In this document: in pieces, positions 16,194-24,751 of the stretch
Layout: every line of letters starts with the position of its first letter
Numbering within the stretch: position 1 is the first letter of the stretch
Assembly: GCF_024169925.1 (NCBI RefSeq)
Contig: NZ_JALJXF010000001.1
Location: 1,618,001-1,682,000, forward strand
Direction: 5' to 3'
Origin: Methylorubrum extorquens
GTDB taxonomy: Bacteria; Pseudomonadota; Alphaproteobacteria; Rhizobiales; Beijerinckiaceae
Length of the DNA: 64,000 nucleotides
Position numbers and translations under genes: made by a program
Notes under the pieces: model-generated
Told to the model about the DNA's origin: nothing
Database searches by the model: none
Seen by the model: only the letters and a program-made list of their open reading frames with translations

Positions 16194-17555
16194 ATGGAAG
16201 CACCGATGGACGCGCCGATGGAAGCCTCCTTGGACCTCATCCTGTCCGGCGGCACGCTGGTAAACCACGATGGCGAGCATCGTGCCGATCTCGGCATCCG
16301 CGGCGGACGGGTGGCGGCCATCGGCGACCTCTCGGGCGCGTCGGCGGTTGAGCGGCGCGATTGCCGCGGCCTGCACCTTCTTCCCGGCGTGATCGACAGC
16401 CAGGTGCATTTCCGCGAGCCCGGCCTCGACCACAAGGAAGACCTGGAAACGGGTTCGCGCGCGGCGGTGATGGGCGGCGTCACGGCGGTGTTCGAGATGC
16501 CCAACACCAACCCGCAGACCACGAGCGCCGAGGCGCTTGCCGACAAGGTGGCCCGCGCCCATCACCGGATGCACTGCGACTTCGCCTTCTGGGTCGGCGG
16601 CACCCACGAGAACGCAGGCGAGGTCGCCGCGTTGGAGCGGCTGCCGGGCGCGGCCGGGATCAAGGTGTTCATCGGCTCCTCCACCGGCTCGCTGCTGGTC
16701 GAGGACGATGCCGGCGTGCGCGAGATCCTGAAACGCATCCGTCGCCGCGCCGCCTTCCATTCCGAGGACGAGCCGATGCTGCGGGACCGCAAGGGGCTTC
16801 GCGTGCCGGGCGATCCCGCCTCGCACCCGGTCTGGCGCTCGCCCGAGGTCGCGGTGAAGGCCACGCAGCGGCTGATCGCGCTCGCGCGGGAGACGGGGGC
16901 CCGCATCCACATCCTGCACATCTCGACCGCGGACGAGATGCCGATCCTGGCGGAGGCCAAGGATGTGGCGAGCGTCGAGGTGACGCCGCACCACCTCACG
17001 ATCGACGGGACGGAAGCTTACGCCCGGCTTGGGACGCTGGTGCAGATGAACCCGCCGGTGCGCGACGCCGGGCACCGCGACGGGATCTGGCGCGGGCTGT
17101 CCCAGGGCGTGGTCGACGTGCTCGGCTCCGACCACGCGCCGCATACGCTCGAGGAGAAGGCCAAGCCCTATCCCGATTCCCCCTCGGGCATGACCGGCGT
17201 GCAGACGCTGGTGCCGATCATGCTCGACCATGTGAATGCCGGCCGGCTCTCGCTCGCCCGGCTCGTCGATCTGACGAGCGCCGGCCCCAAGCGCCTGTTC
17301 GGCATCGCCCGCAAGGGGCGGCTCGCCGTGGGTTACGATGCCGACGTGACGGTGGTGGACCTCAAGCGCCGCGAGACGATCCGCAACGAGTGGATCGCCT
17401 CGAAATGCGGCTGGACGCCCTATGATGGGCTCACCGTCACCGGCTGGCCGGTGGGCACGGTGGTGCGGGGCACGCCGGTGATGTGGCAGGGCGAGCTGGC
17501 CAACCCGTCGCGGGGCGAGGCGGTGGTGTTCGAAGAGGCGCTGCCGGCGGGGTAG
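16194..17555 (+). CDS. Dihydroorotase / cyclic amidohydrolase
   Basis: The 453-residue amidohydrolase shows the metal motif GVIDSQVHFREPG near residue 65, FEMPNTNPQTT near 100, GIKVFIGSSTGSLL near 155 (lysine that is carboxylated in many members is not obvious), HILHIST, VTPHHLTID and GSDHAPHTLEEK. It matches the multifunctional-complex type dihydroorotase (pyrC group) but could act on another cyclic ureide. The first 12 codons are a near-repeat (MEAPMDAPMEAS) with three in-frame ATGs, so the exact start is uncertain; gggag precedes the first. No other pyr genes are nearby. Confidence 0.88.
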   Translation: MEAPMDAPMEASLDLILSGGTLVNHDGEHRADLGIRGGRVAAIGDLSGASAVERRDCRGLHLLPGVIDSQVHFREPGLDHKEDLETGSRAAVMGGVTAVFEMPNTNPQTTSAEALADKVARAHHRMHCDFAFWVGGTHENAGEVAALERLPGAAGIKVFIGSSTGSLLVEDDAGVREILKRIRRRAAFHSEDEPMLRDRKGLRVPGDPASHPVWRSPEVAVKATQRLIALARETGARIHILHISTADEMPILAEAKDVASVEVTPHHLTIDGTEAYARLGTLVQMNPPVRDAGHRDGIWRGLSQGVVDVLGSDHAPHTLEEKAKPYPDSPSGMTGVQTLVPIMLDHVNAGRLSLARLVDLTSAGPKRLFGIARKGRLAVGYDADVTVVDLKRRETIRNEWIASKCGWTPYDGLTVTGWPVGTVVRGTPVMWQGELANPSRGEAVVFEEALPAG

Positions 17556-17578
17556 GGCAGGCTTCGGAAGGAGTCAGC

Positions 17579-17845
17579 ATGGACGAGGATCTCGACGGTC
17601 TGACGCGCGAACAGCTCGTGGAAGAGGTCCGCCGTCTGCGCGCCGGCATCTGCGAGCACCGCGACGCCACCGGCCACGCTCTCTGTTGGCACCATCCGAA
17701 GCTGTGGGGTCTGCTGCCGGAGCCAGCTGCGCCGGACATCGCCGTGCCGCCCTGGCCGAAATTCATGCGGGGCTGCCTGCAGTACCAGGAGAGCCTCGAC
17801 CGCCAAGCTCCCGACGCGCCCGTGCTCGACGCCGATTACGGCTGA
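17579..17845 (+). CDS. Small conserved-looking protein with CWHHP motif
   Basis: The 88-residue protein is not assigned to a family. It starts with an acidic/basic helical segment (LTREQLVEEVRRLRAGI), followed by a cluster of potential metal ligands, EHRDATGHALCWHHPKLW at residues about 26-43. An ideal ggaagga site lies 7 bases upstream of the ATG, and it begins 23 bases after the dihydroorotase-like gene, so it is probably co-transcribed. Function is unknown; a zinc- or heme-binding role is speculation from the His/Cys cluster. Confidence 0.7.
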   Translation: MDEDLDGLTREQLVEEVRRLRAGICEHRDATGHALCWHHPKLWGLLPEPAAPDIAVPPWPKFMRGCLQYQESLDRQAPDAPVLDADYG

Positions 17846-17990
17846 AGCCTCCAAGGTCCTATCGAGGGAAGGGACTGCTTCGCCGCCCAGGGTAGCGGCG
17901 AGCCGGCACCCCACTTCATCGTTGCCGAGCCACAGCCGCGAACGCGCTTGATCTCGGAATTGTCCGTCCGTGCCGGTCCGCGGGTAGCCC

Positions 17991-18245
17991 TCAGTGCTGC
18001 AGCGTCGTGGTGAACCCGCCGCCGCGGATGCGCTCCGGCAGGGTCTCCGCGTAGCGGGCGGTGGCGTCCTCGCCGTAGGTGGCGACCAACTCCTGGAACG
18101 CCGCGAACAGGGCCGCCTGGGCCATGCAGTCGCCGTCGATCCCGTCGAGGCAGCCCTCCGCGAAAGCTTCCGTCACGAGGCCGAGCGCGAGGCGCTTGCT
18201 CTCCGCGTCGGCATCGAAGGTTGCGGTATCGGCATCGTGGATCAT
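17991..18245 (-). CDS. Small hypothetical protein
   Basis: The 84-residue acidic protein (MIHDADTATF...GGGFTTTLQH) has a single Cys and looks helical throughout, with alternating hydrophobic and charged positions (LALGLVTEAFAEG; AQAALFAAFQELV). No family is recognised. ATG at 18245 was chosen because upstream sequence in frame is Cys/Arg-rich and unlike the body; another ATG lies 15 codons earlier. It is convergent with the CWHHP gene. Confidence 0.6.
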   Translation of the reverse strand: MIHDADTATFDADAESKRLALGLVTEAFAEGCLDGIDGDCMAQAALFAAFQELVATYGEDATARYAETLPERIRGGGFTTTLQH

Positions 18246-18584
18246 GGCGGGCGGCTTCGTTTCTCGGCCGGAACAGTGCCGGCAAGACATCGTCACGATA
18301 CGGCAGCCTTCACGGGCCGGGAAGCAGGGAATTGCGAAGAGGTTAACGCGGAGGCGCAATTGCGAAGGAATTTCGCAAGGCCTCCGGAGTGTGGCGAAGC
18401 CGCCACAAACGCGATTGCACGGCCGAATCCGGAGCGGATTCTGTTGAAACGAAAATCGGACCAGCAGGAAAATGCGTGTCAAACCAGGGATCTAGCGCAT
18501 CGCCCCGAAAAGCAGCCACCGGCTTTCGGGCGATTGACGAGGCTCGGAAGACGCCGATCCGATGCGATCGAACCGGATACGATA
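18246..18584. other. 339-base gap with one half-repeat
   Basis: No gene is recognised. Base composition is noticeably less GC-rich than the flanks in 18400-18480. It contains the half-length interspersed repeat at 18492-18535. A plus-strand short frame and a minus-strand N-terminal extension of the neighbouring small gene exist but have no coding character. Confidence 0.5.
18492..18535 (-). repeat. Half copy of the interspersed repeat (copy 5)
   Basis: Only the cgaaa...ctttcgg half remains: tagcgcatcgccccgaaa, then accggctttcgggcgat. The ends are mutually complementary (atcgccc / gggcgat), so the hairpin is kept although the sequence differs from the other copies. Confidence 0.65.
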
Positions 18585-19040
18585 TTAACCGCCGAACCGC
18601 CCGGCGATGGCGTGCGAGAGCCGCTCGCCCTCGGCGACGTAGCGACGGGCGGCTTCGTTCGCGGCGGGGGTACAGACCCGGTAGGTCAGGCTGTAGCCGC
18701 GGAAACCGCGATTGTAAGCGCCGGCGAGGCGGTCGCGGCGGCTCTGCGTGATCCCCTCGCTGTCGAGGATCGCCTTCATCCGCGCCGGCCATTCGGCGGC
18801 GTCCGGCGCAGCGCACAGCGTGCGCAGGAAGGCGAGCGCCCCAACGATCTCGGACAGCCGCATCAGGTCGCGGTCATAGGGCGCGGGCGGCGGCTCGGCC
18901 GGGGGGGGCGGCTCCTTCTCCTTCTCCGGCGGCTTCGGCGCGGATCGGGCCGTGCCGGAGCGCTGCTGCGCGAACGCCTCCGCCGCCGGAGTCAAAGCGA
19001 GCAGGGCGGCGAAGATCAGGCGGGCCAGTCCCGTTCTCAT
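18585..19040 (-). CDS. TIGR02301 family exported protein
   Basis: The 151-residue protein has a signal peptide (LIFAALLALTPAAEAFAQ), a Pro/Glu-rich linker (residues about 33-52) and a C-terminal domain with AYDRD-like start, EIVGALAFLRTLCAAPDAAEW, and YNRGFRGYSLTYRVCTPAANEAARRYVAEG. This matches the alphaproteobacterial TIGR02301/DUF2385 family of unknown function with two conserved Cys. It is the last gene in a four-gene chain and overlaps the NUDIX gene by ATGA. A run of eight G bases at 18901-18908 encodes part of the proline linker and is slippage-prone. Confidence 0.85.
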   Translation of the reverse strand: MRTGLARLIFAALLALTPAAEAFAQQRSGTARSAPKPPEKEKEPPPPAEPPPAPYDRDLMRLSEIVGALAFLRTLCAAPDAAEWPARMKAILDSEGITQSRRDRLAGAYNRGFRGYSLTYRVCTPAANEAARRYVAEGERLSHAIAGRFGG

Positions 19041-19522
19041 ACCAAGCCTTCTGCCGAGCCTTCTGCCGCCGTTCGTATGCGGGAGAACGCCTCGCGCAGG
19101 GTCTCGATCAGCCCCGGCGTGGTGGCCAGGCCCGCGACCTCGTCGAGGCTGGCCCAGCGCACGGCGAGCGCCTCCGGCCCGGGCACCGGCTCGACGGCGC
19201 GCCAGAGGGCGGCGTGGGGATGGATCACGTAATGATGGCGGATGCGGTCGGTTTCATCCCGCAGGATGATCTCGGTCGGCGTCAGGCTCGGGCCGACCAC
19301 CTCGGCGAGCGATCCGACTTCTTCCTGCAATTCGCGTAACGCCCCCGCCGCGAGGGATTCACCCGCCTCCACGAGGCCGCCGGGCAGGGTCCAGACGCCG
19401 CGCATCGGCTCGTTGGCGCGGGCGGCGAGCAGCACGCGGCCGTCGCGGATCACCGCGACCGAAACCCCGATCAGCGGGCGCGCCGGAAACAGCCGCCCGT
19501 CCTCCTGTCCCGGGTCGCTCAC
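19037..19522 (-). CDS. NUDIX hydrolase
   Basis: The 161-residue protein has the Nudix box: GGLVEAGESL then RELQEEVG, with the catalytic REXXEE helix near residue 65. It would hydrolyse a nucleoside diphosphate-linked substrate; none can be named. The start is GTG at 19522, inside a GTGA overlap with the upstream exported protein gene; its own stop overlaps the TIGR02301 start. Expression must be coupled to both neighbours. Confidence 0.9.
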   Translation of the reverse strand: MSDPGQEDGRLFPARPLIGVSVAVIRDGRVLLAARANEPMRGVWTLPGGLVEAGESLAAGALRELQEEVGSLAEVVGPSLTPTEIILRDETDRIRHHYVIHPHAALWRAVEPVPGPEALAVRWASLDEVAGLATTPGLIETLREAFSRIRTAAEGSAEGLV

Positions 19523-20658
19523 GGCGCGGAAACCGCGACGAGGCGCCCGTCGGCGAGCCCGACGAGGATTGTCTTGGCGGTTCCGCCCGCGTCGAGCACG
19601 GCGACACCGTGAGCGGCCGGAGCGGGCAGGGGGAAGCGCGTCCGCTCGACGGGAGTGGCGCCCTTCCACGACACTACCGCCAGGGCGCCGCGGCCCGCCA
19701 CCGGCAGGGCGAGGTCGGGCGGGGCGCCGCCGCCGCGGGGAACGGGAGCGGCGAGATCCGCCGCTTCGCCCGCCGCCGGGCCGGCATAGCCCGGCGCTTC
19801 GCCCGCGAGGCTCAAGGTTCCATCGGCGATGCGCCAGAACTGGAGCACGCCCTCGCCGTCGGGCGCGCGGATCGCGGCGATCTGCGGCTGGCCGCTGCCG
19901 GTGAAGTCACTGACGGCGGCGAGCGCCAGCGGCGCGCCCTCGGGCCCCTGGCCCGCTTGCGGCGGCGTCTGCGCCCGGAGGGTCCAGACGCCGTCCGCCC
20001 CCTTCGCCGCGACGGCGAGACCGGAGACGGCCGGTCCCTGCGCGGTCACGGCGGCCACCGCCGGGCGGCCGTCGAGACGTGTGATGTGAGGCGTGCGGCC
20101 GGCAAACACCCGGTCGTTCCCCGGCGCGAGGGTCTGGGTCGTCACCGGTACGGCCTTCGGCTCGGCGGTGACGCCGAGGGGCTGGCGCTCGCGCAAGGTC
20201 AGCACGCTCCCCTGGCCCTGCGCGCCGCCGAGCGCGCGGGTCGGGCCGGTGAGATAGGCGCTGAGCGGCCCGTCGAGGGCGCGGCGCGAGCCCGGCACGG
20301 CCCCGCGCGGCGTCTCGGCAGCGGCGAACCCTTCGATCGCCTCGGCACCGATCAGCGTGGTGCGCAGGTGATCGCCTTCGAGACTCAGCACGGCACCGCC
20401 GCCGTCGCCCCAGACCACGACGACGGATTGCGGAGCGGTGCTGCCCGTTGCCTTCGGGTCGGCGCTGGCAGGCGCACGGGCGACCGGCAGCAATCCGGAG
20501 GTCGCCACCGAGAGGGCCACGTCGCTACCGGGGCCGCGCATCGCCTTGACGGCAAACGGCAGCGCGACCGGCTCGACGGGCGGCCCATCCCCCGCCGCGA
20601 GGGCGGGGAAGGCGGCCAGCGACAGCAGGGCGGCGAGAACCGCCCGGCGGTCAGACAT
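19519..20658 (-). CDS. Exported protein with FG-GAP/propeller-like repeats
   Basis: The 379-residue protein begins with a signal peptide (RRAVLAALLSLAAFPALA). The mature part is built of repeated strand segments such as LAAVSDFTGSGQPQIAAIR and DLALPVAGRGALAVVSW, which resemble FG-GAP/VCBS beta-propeller blades. No catalytic motif is visible. It is probably periplasmic. It overlaps the SDR gene by eight bases upstream and the NUDIX gene downstream. Function is unknown. Confidence 0.75.
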   Translation of the reverse strand: MSDRRAVLAALLSLAAFPALAAGDGPPVEPVALPFAVKAMRGPGSDVALSVATSGLLPVARAPASADPKATGSTAPQSVVVVWGDGGGAVLSLEGDHLRTTLIGAEAIEGFAAAETPRGAVPGSRRALDGPLSAYLTGPTRALGGAQGQGSVLTLRERQPLGVTAEPKAVPVTTQTLAPGNDRVFAGRTPHITRLDGRPAVAAVTAQGPAVSGLAVAAKGADGVWTLRAQTPPQAGQGPEGAPLALAAVSDFTGSGQPQIAAIRAPDGEGVLQFWRIADGTLSLAGEAPGYAGPAAGEAADLAAPVPRGGGAPPDLALPVAGRGALAVVSWKGATPVERTRFPLPAPAAHGVAVLDAGGTAKTILVGLADGRLVAVSAP

Positions 20659-21403
20659 GCTGTCCGCCGTTGATGTGAAGTTCGGCGCCGTTCACGTAGG
20701 AGGAGGCCTCGATGCAGAGAAAGTAGATCGCCTTGGCGACCTCGTCCGGGGTGCCGAGCCGGCGCTGCGGGATCTGCTCCACCAGCTTGTCGGTGCCGGG
20801 CGAGAGGATCGAGGTGTCGATCTCACCGGGCGAGATCGCGTTGACGCGCACACCGAGCGGCCCGAAATCCGCGGCCATCTCGCGGGTGAGACCGGCGAGC
20901 GCCGCCTTCGAAGTGCCGTAGGCGGCACCCGCGAAGGGGTGGACCCGCGAGCCGGCGATCGAGGTGACGTTGACGATCGAGCCGCGCGCGCGGGTCAACT
21001 CGTCGCACAGCCCCCGCGCCAGCAGGATCGGTGCGAAGAAGTTCACTTGGAAGACGCGGGCCCAATCCTCGTACTCGGTGGTGAGCGCGCCGAGCCGCTC
21101 GCCCTCCGGGCCCTTCGGCGAGATGCCGGCATTGTTGACGAGCGCGTGCAGCAGGCCGCCCTCGGCGGCGAGCCGCTCGGCGACCTCGCGCACCCCGCGC
21201 ACCGTGTCCGCCGCGTTGGCGAGATCGACCTGGAGGTGATCCTCCGGTCCCATCTCCCAGGGGCAGTTCTCGGGGAAGGGGTGGCGCGAACAGGTGATGA
21301 CCCGCCAGCCCGCGGCGGAGAAGCGTTTGACGGTGGCGTGCCCGATGCCCCGGCTGGCGCCGGTGAGCAGCAGCACCCGTCGACGATCGTTGGATGAGGC
21401 CAA
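20651..21403 (-). CDS. Short-chain dehydrogenase/reductase
   Basis: The roughly 250-residue SDR shows the NAD(P) motif LLTGASRGIGHAT, the NNAG motif (LVNNAGIS) and active-site TSIAGS...YGTSKAALAGL. The C-terminus VNGAELHINGGQHV is typical. The start is taken as TTG at 21403 because a strong gaggaa site lies six bases upstream; another TTG at 21466 would add 21 residues that look unstructured. It heads the four-gene coupled operon. Substrate is unknown. Confidence 0.88.
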   Translation of the reverse strand: MASSNDRRRVLLLTGASRGIGHATVKRFSAAGWRVITCSRHPFPENCPWEMGPEDHLQVDLANAADTVRGVREVAERLAAEGGLLHALVNNAGISPKGPEGERLGALTTEYEDWARVFQVNFFAPILLARGLCDELTRARGSIVNVTSIAGSRVHPFAGAAYGTSKAALAGLTREMAADFGPLGVRVNAISPGEIDTSILSPGTDKLVEQIPQRRLGTPDEVAKAIYFLCIEASSYVNGAELHINGGQHV

Positions 21404-21726
21404 AGCCGGTTCCTCGCTGCCCGCCCCGCGCACCGCGGTGAGCGGGAGGGGCTGGGTCTTTACCAAGGGATAAGCCGCGCCCCGCCGGAAATCCAGGGCC
21501 GCGCTGCATTGCGAAAGGCGCCGGAGACGCAGCGCCTCGGGGCCCGGCGGAGCACTTCACGCGATAGCCCCCAGCCTGCGCACCCGGAACGGCCGGTGCC
21601 ATGGGCCCCCACGCGTCTTCCCCGCTTGTCCTGCGTCGGCCTTCATGCAACCCCGGAGCGGGGTCGCGGATTCGAGAGATCGTGCCGGCGGATCAGACGC
21701 GTGCTCGGACGAGGGATGCAACGGGT

Positions 21727-22110
21727 GTGAGCGAGACGGACGCGAGGCCGACCGTCCTTGTCGTGGAGGACGATGCCGTGATCCGGCACGCTGCGGTCGA
21801 GCTGATCGTGGAGGCCGGCTTCACCGTGCGCGAGGCCACCAACGGCAACGAGGCGATCCGCATTCTCGACCAGGAGCAGGACGCGGGCGGAGCGGTGTGC
21901 GTCGTCGTGACCGACATCGACATGCCGCTCGGCATCGACGGGATCAAGCTCGCCGCCTGCATCGACCGGCGCTGGCCGCGCATCGGCATCGTCATCACCT
22001 CCGGCAAGGTGCGGCCCGCGCCCGGCGACGTGCCGACCGACGGATTGTTCATCCGCAAGCCCTACACCGAAGAGAGCCTGGTCGCGGCGATCCGCTCGGT
22101 AATGCCCTGA
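21727..22110 (+). CDS. Single-domain response regulator
   Basis: The 127-residue protein is a stand-alone receiver domain: acidic pair Asp15/Asp16 (VVEDDAV), phosphoacceptor Asp63 in VVTDIDMP, Thr/Ser in VITSGK near 91 and Lys111 in FIRKPYT. There is no output domain. Family members relay phosphate or bind target proteins. The GTG start follows a gaggga site by 11 bases, so the start is moderately certain. No histidine kinase is adjacent. It diverges from the SDR operon across about 320 bases. Confidence 0.9.
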   Translation: MSETDARPTVLVVEDDAVIRHAAVELIVEAGFTVREATNGNEAIRILDQEQDAGGAVCVVVTDIDMPLGIDGIKLAACIDRRWPRIGIVITSGKVRPAPGDVPTDGLFIRKPYTEESLVAAIRSVMP

Positions 22111-22113
22111 GCG

Positions 22114-22137
22114 GCCCTGATCGTCTCCGATCAGGGC
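22114..22137. terminator. Bidirectional hairpin between response regulator and pdxH
   Basis: Perfect 10-bp arms gccctgatcg / cgatcagggc with a tctc loop lie four bases after the response-regulator stop and eight before the pdxH stop. A short T run (read on the minus strand, tttt just before the arm) lies on the pdxH side, but the downstream T-tract is missing. Confidence 0.7.
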
Positions 22138-22144
22138 GTCAAAA

Positions 22145-22789
22145 TCAGGGATAGAGCCGCGCGCGGGCCCAGCCGTCGCCGTCGCGGGTGAAGCGCACCC
22201 GGTCGTGCAGGCGGAAGGCGCCGTTCTGCCAGAACTCCAACTGCACCGGGGCGATGCGGAAGCCGAGCCAGTGCTCGGGGCGCGGCACCGGGCCGTTCTC
22301 GTACTTCTCCGACAGGGCGGCGACCTCGGCCATCAGGGTCGGGCGATCGGTGAGCGGACGCGATTGCTGGCTGGCGATGGCGCCGATGCGGCTGTCGCGG
22401 TGGCGGCTCGCGAAATAGGCGTCGGCCTCCTCGCGGGTCACGGGGGAGACGGGGCCGCGGGTGCGGATCTGCCGGCCGAGAGACTTCCAGTACAGCACCG
22501 TCGCCGCCTGCGGGTTGGCGCGAAGCTGCCCGCCCTTGGCCGACTCGGCGTTGGTGTAGAAGACGAGCCCGCGCGGATCGAAGCCCTTCAACAGCACCAC
22601 CCGCACGTCGGGCAGGCCATCCGCGTCGGCGGTGGCGAGCGCCATCGCGTTGGCGTCGACGGGCTCGGAGGCCTCCGCCTCCGTCATCCACGCGGCGAAC
22701 AGCGCCCAGGGGTCGCACGACAAGGTGAAGTCCTCCGGATGGACCGAAGGCGCGTTCGCATCACCCTCTCTTAACCGATCGATGGCCAT
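22145..22789 (-). CDS. pdxH: Pyridoxamine 5'-phosphate oxidase
   Basis: The 214-residue flavoprotein makes pyridoxal 5'-phosphate. Motifs: VVLLKGFDPRGLVFYTNAES near residue 65, GRQIRTRGPVSPVTREEADAYFASR near 105, IGAIASQQSRPL, and the C-terminal LEFWQNGAFRLHDRVRFTR. Start 22789 is set by family length and by agggaag upstream; the frame continues 56 codons further without family support. It converges with the response regulator. Confidence 0.95.
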   Translation of the reverse strand: MAIDRLREGDANAPSVHPEDFTLSCDPWALFAAWMTEAEASEPVDANAMALATADADGLPDVRVVLLKGFDPRGLVFYTNAESAKGGQLRANPQAATVLYWKSLGRQIRTRGPVSPVTREEADAYFASRHRDSRIGAIASQQSRPLTDRPTLMAEVAALSEKYENGPVPRPEHWLGFRIAPVQLEFWQNGAFRLHDRVRFTRDGDGWARARLYP

Positions 22790-22875
22790 TTTCTTCCCTG
22801 TGGCAGCCGGGTCGGGGGGCACCGACGTCGGGCAGCAACTCCGTCGGACCCCCGTCTGTCTCGAGTTCAGGTGTA

Positions 22876-23418
22876 ATGCGTCTGCGTCCGTGTAAAGGCC
22901 TCGCCCCAGCGCTCTCCCCCGAAGGGAGGGCCGGTTCGACCCGTGGATATGCGACACGATGCGGTTTCGGCGCCCGGATCGCGGGTCTGCTGACCCTCGG
23001 CCTTGCCGCCCTCTCCTGCGGCGCGTGCAGCGGGCCGATCCTGTCCTTCAAGGCGGAGGAGGCGCCGGCCGCGCCCGAACCGCTCGTCACCGGTAGCATT
23101 CCGAAGCGGCCCGCGAGCTTCGGGCGCGACCTCGACGGCGAGGATTGGCGCCGCGCCCACGCCGCGCTCTCCGTCGCCCTCGATCCGCAGGGCAACGGCC
23201 GCCCGGTGAAGTGGGACAACCCGGAGACCGCCATGCGCGGCAGCATCAACCCGACCGGCCTGCCCTATGTCGCCGGCGACGAGATCTGCCGCGACTTCCT
23301 CGCAACGGTGGTAGGCGGCGCCAACAACCGCTTCGTGCGCGGCACCGGCTGCAAGCCGTCCGGCGGCGAGTGGGAGCTGAAGCGGGTGCGCACCTCCAAC
23401 CCCCATGCCCGCTCCTGA
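22876..23418 (+). CDS. RT0821/Lpp0805-type surface lipoprotein
   Basis: The 180-residue protein has a basic N-terminus, a hydrophobic stretch (IAGLLTLGLAALSCGAC) with a lipobox-like LSC, and a C-terminal domain with VKWDNPETAMRGSINPTGLPYV, EICRDFLATVV and GTGCKPSGGEWEL. This is typical of COG4520-like 17-kDa surface antigen relatives in alphaproteobacteria. It is probably an outer-membrane lipoprotein of unknown role. The first 30 residues before the hydrophobic core are unusually long, so the true start may be later. Confidence 0.8.
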   Translation: MRLRPCKGLAPALSPEGRAGSTRGYATRCGFGARIAGLLTLGLAALSCGACSGPILSFKAEEAPAAPEPLVTGSIPKRPASFGRDLDGEDWRRAHAALSVALDPQGNGRPVKWDNPETAMRGSINPTGLPYVAGDEICRDFLATVVGGANNRFVRGTGCKPSGGEWELKRVRTSNPHARS

Positions 23419-23563
23419 GGCTTTCGCGCAGAGCCGGACGATAAAGTGATCGCGGACCGGTGAACGGGGCCTCGGGGGCTGTTGCAGAGCGGCAACGCCC
23501 TTCCCACGTTGAAGACGTGCGGCAGAGGCCGTATCCCTATCCGGTTGCGACCCCCTCAAAAGA

Positions 23564-24514
23564 ATGCCGATGCGAAACCCCTACGACGTTCTGGGTGTCC
23601 CCAAGGGCGCGGGCGAGGCCGAAATCAAGAAGGCCTTCCGCAAGCTCGCCAAGGCGTACCACCCCGACAGCAACAAGGACCCGAAGGCCAAGGAGCGCTT
23701 CTCGGAGGCGAACACCGCCTATGAGATCCTCGGCGACAAGGAGAAGCGCGGCCAGTTCGACCGCGGCGAGATCGACGCCGAGGGCAAGCCGCGCGCGACC
23801 GGCTTCGAGGGCTTTTCCGGGTTCGGCGGCGGGCGGGGCGGCGGCGGAGGCGGCTTCGACTTCGAAGGCTTCACCCAGCGACGCGGCGGGGCCGGCGGTG
23901 CTGGGCCGGGCGGCGTCGGGGAAGACTTCATCAGCCACATCTTCGGTGAGGCGTTCCGCGCGGGCGGTGCCGGGCCGGGCGGGCGCGGGGGGCCGATCCG
24001 CGGCGAAGATGTCGCAGCCGAACTCAGCGTGACGCTCGAACAGGTCGCGGGCGAGGAGAAGATGCGCATCGGCTTGCCGGGCGGGCGCGACGTCGACGTG
24101 ATGATTCCCAAGGGCGTCGTCGATGGCCAGACCATCCGCCTGCGCGGCCTCGGCGGCGCGGGCGGTCCCCGCGGCGAGCCCGGCGACGCGCTGCTGACCA
24201 TCCGCATCCAAACCCATCCGGTGTTCAAAGTGGAGGGCGCGGATCTGCGCGCCATCGTCGATCTGCCGCTGGAGGATGCGGTGCTCGGCGGCGCCCTGCG
24301 CGTGCCGACCCTGACCGGCGCGGTCGAAATGAAGGTGCCGGCGATGACGAGTTCCGGCCGCACCTTCCGCCTGCGCGGAAAGGGCCTTCCGAAGAAGGAC
24401 GGCACCCGCGGCGACCTGTTCGCCACCACCGCCATCGTTCTGCCGGCCACGGACGACGCGGCCCTGACCGAGTATGCCCGCCGCCGCCGCGAGGCCAAGG
24501 CCGGGACGGCGTAA
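23564..24514 (+). CDS. DnaJ-like co-chaperone (CbpA type, no zinc fingers)
   Basis: The 316-residue protein has an N-terminal J domain ([20 protein letters not shown] with the HPD motif), a very Gly-rich linker (residues about 85-140) and the two beta-barrel C-terminal domains of DnaJ. The Cys-rich zinc region of classical DnaJ is absent, as in CbpA. It stimulates Hsp70 ATPase. ATGs at 23564 and 23570 are both possible. It precedes fabI by 237 bases containing a hairpin. Confidence 0.92.
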   Translation: MPMRNPYDVLGVPKGAGEAEIKKAFRKLAKAYHPDSNKDPKAKERFSEANTAYEILGDKEKRGQFDRGEIDAEGKPRATGFEGFSGFGGGRGGGGGGFDFEGFTQRRGGAGGAGPGGVGEDFISHIFGEAFRAGGAGPGGRGGPIRGEDVAAELSVTLEQVAGEEKMRIGLPGGRDVDVMIPKGVVDGQTIRLRGLGGAGGPRGEPGDALLTIRIQTHPVFKVEGADLRAIVDLPLEDAVLGGALRVPTLTGAVEMKVPAMTSSGRTFRLRGKGLPKKDGTRGDLFATTAIVLPATDDAALTEYARRRREAKAGTA

Positions 24515-24625
24515 GGCGCGTCGTGCCACAGGGCGGGCCTCGGTTTCTGCCGAGGCGTCGAGCGGAGCGAGGGCTCGCATATTCCGCCGCTGGGCTGTTG
24601 GCGATCGAGGCCCGAACGGGTTCAC

Positions 24626-24649
24626 CGGGATCGCCCTGAGGCGATCCCG
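24626..24649. terminator. Hairpin between dnaJ-like gene and fabI
   Basis: Perfect 10-bp arms cgggatcgcc / ggcgatcccg with loop ctga lie 112 bases past the dnaJ-like stop and about 100 before fabI. No T-tract follows. Confidence 0.5.
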
Positions 24650-24751
24650 TGCGCCTTGAGGCTTCCCCCTCCGGCCACCCTCGGCTAAGGAAGCCCCCGG
24701 CGCAGGGCTGCCCCTCAAGAGGCGCCCGCGCGGCCGAAGCGAAGGTGACGC

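Noticed and set aside
23500..23563. Heat-shock promoter before the DnaJ-like gene (gttgaag ... ccctat)
   Set aside because: The spacing is about 21 bases, too long for a sigma-32 promoter.
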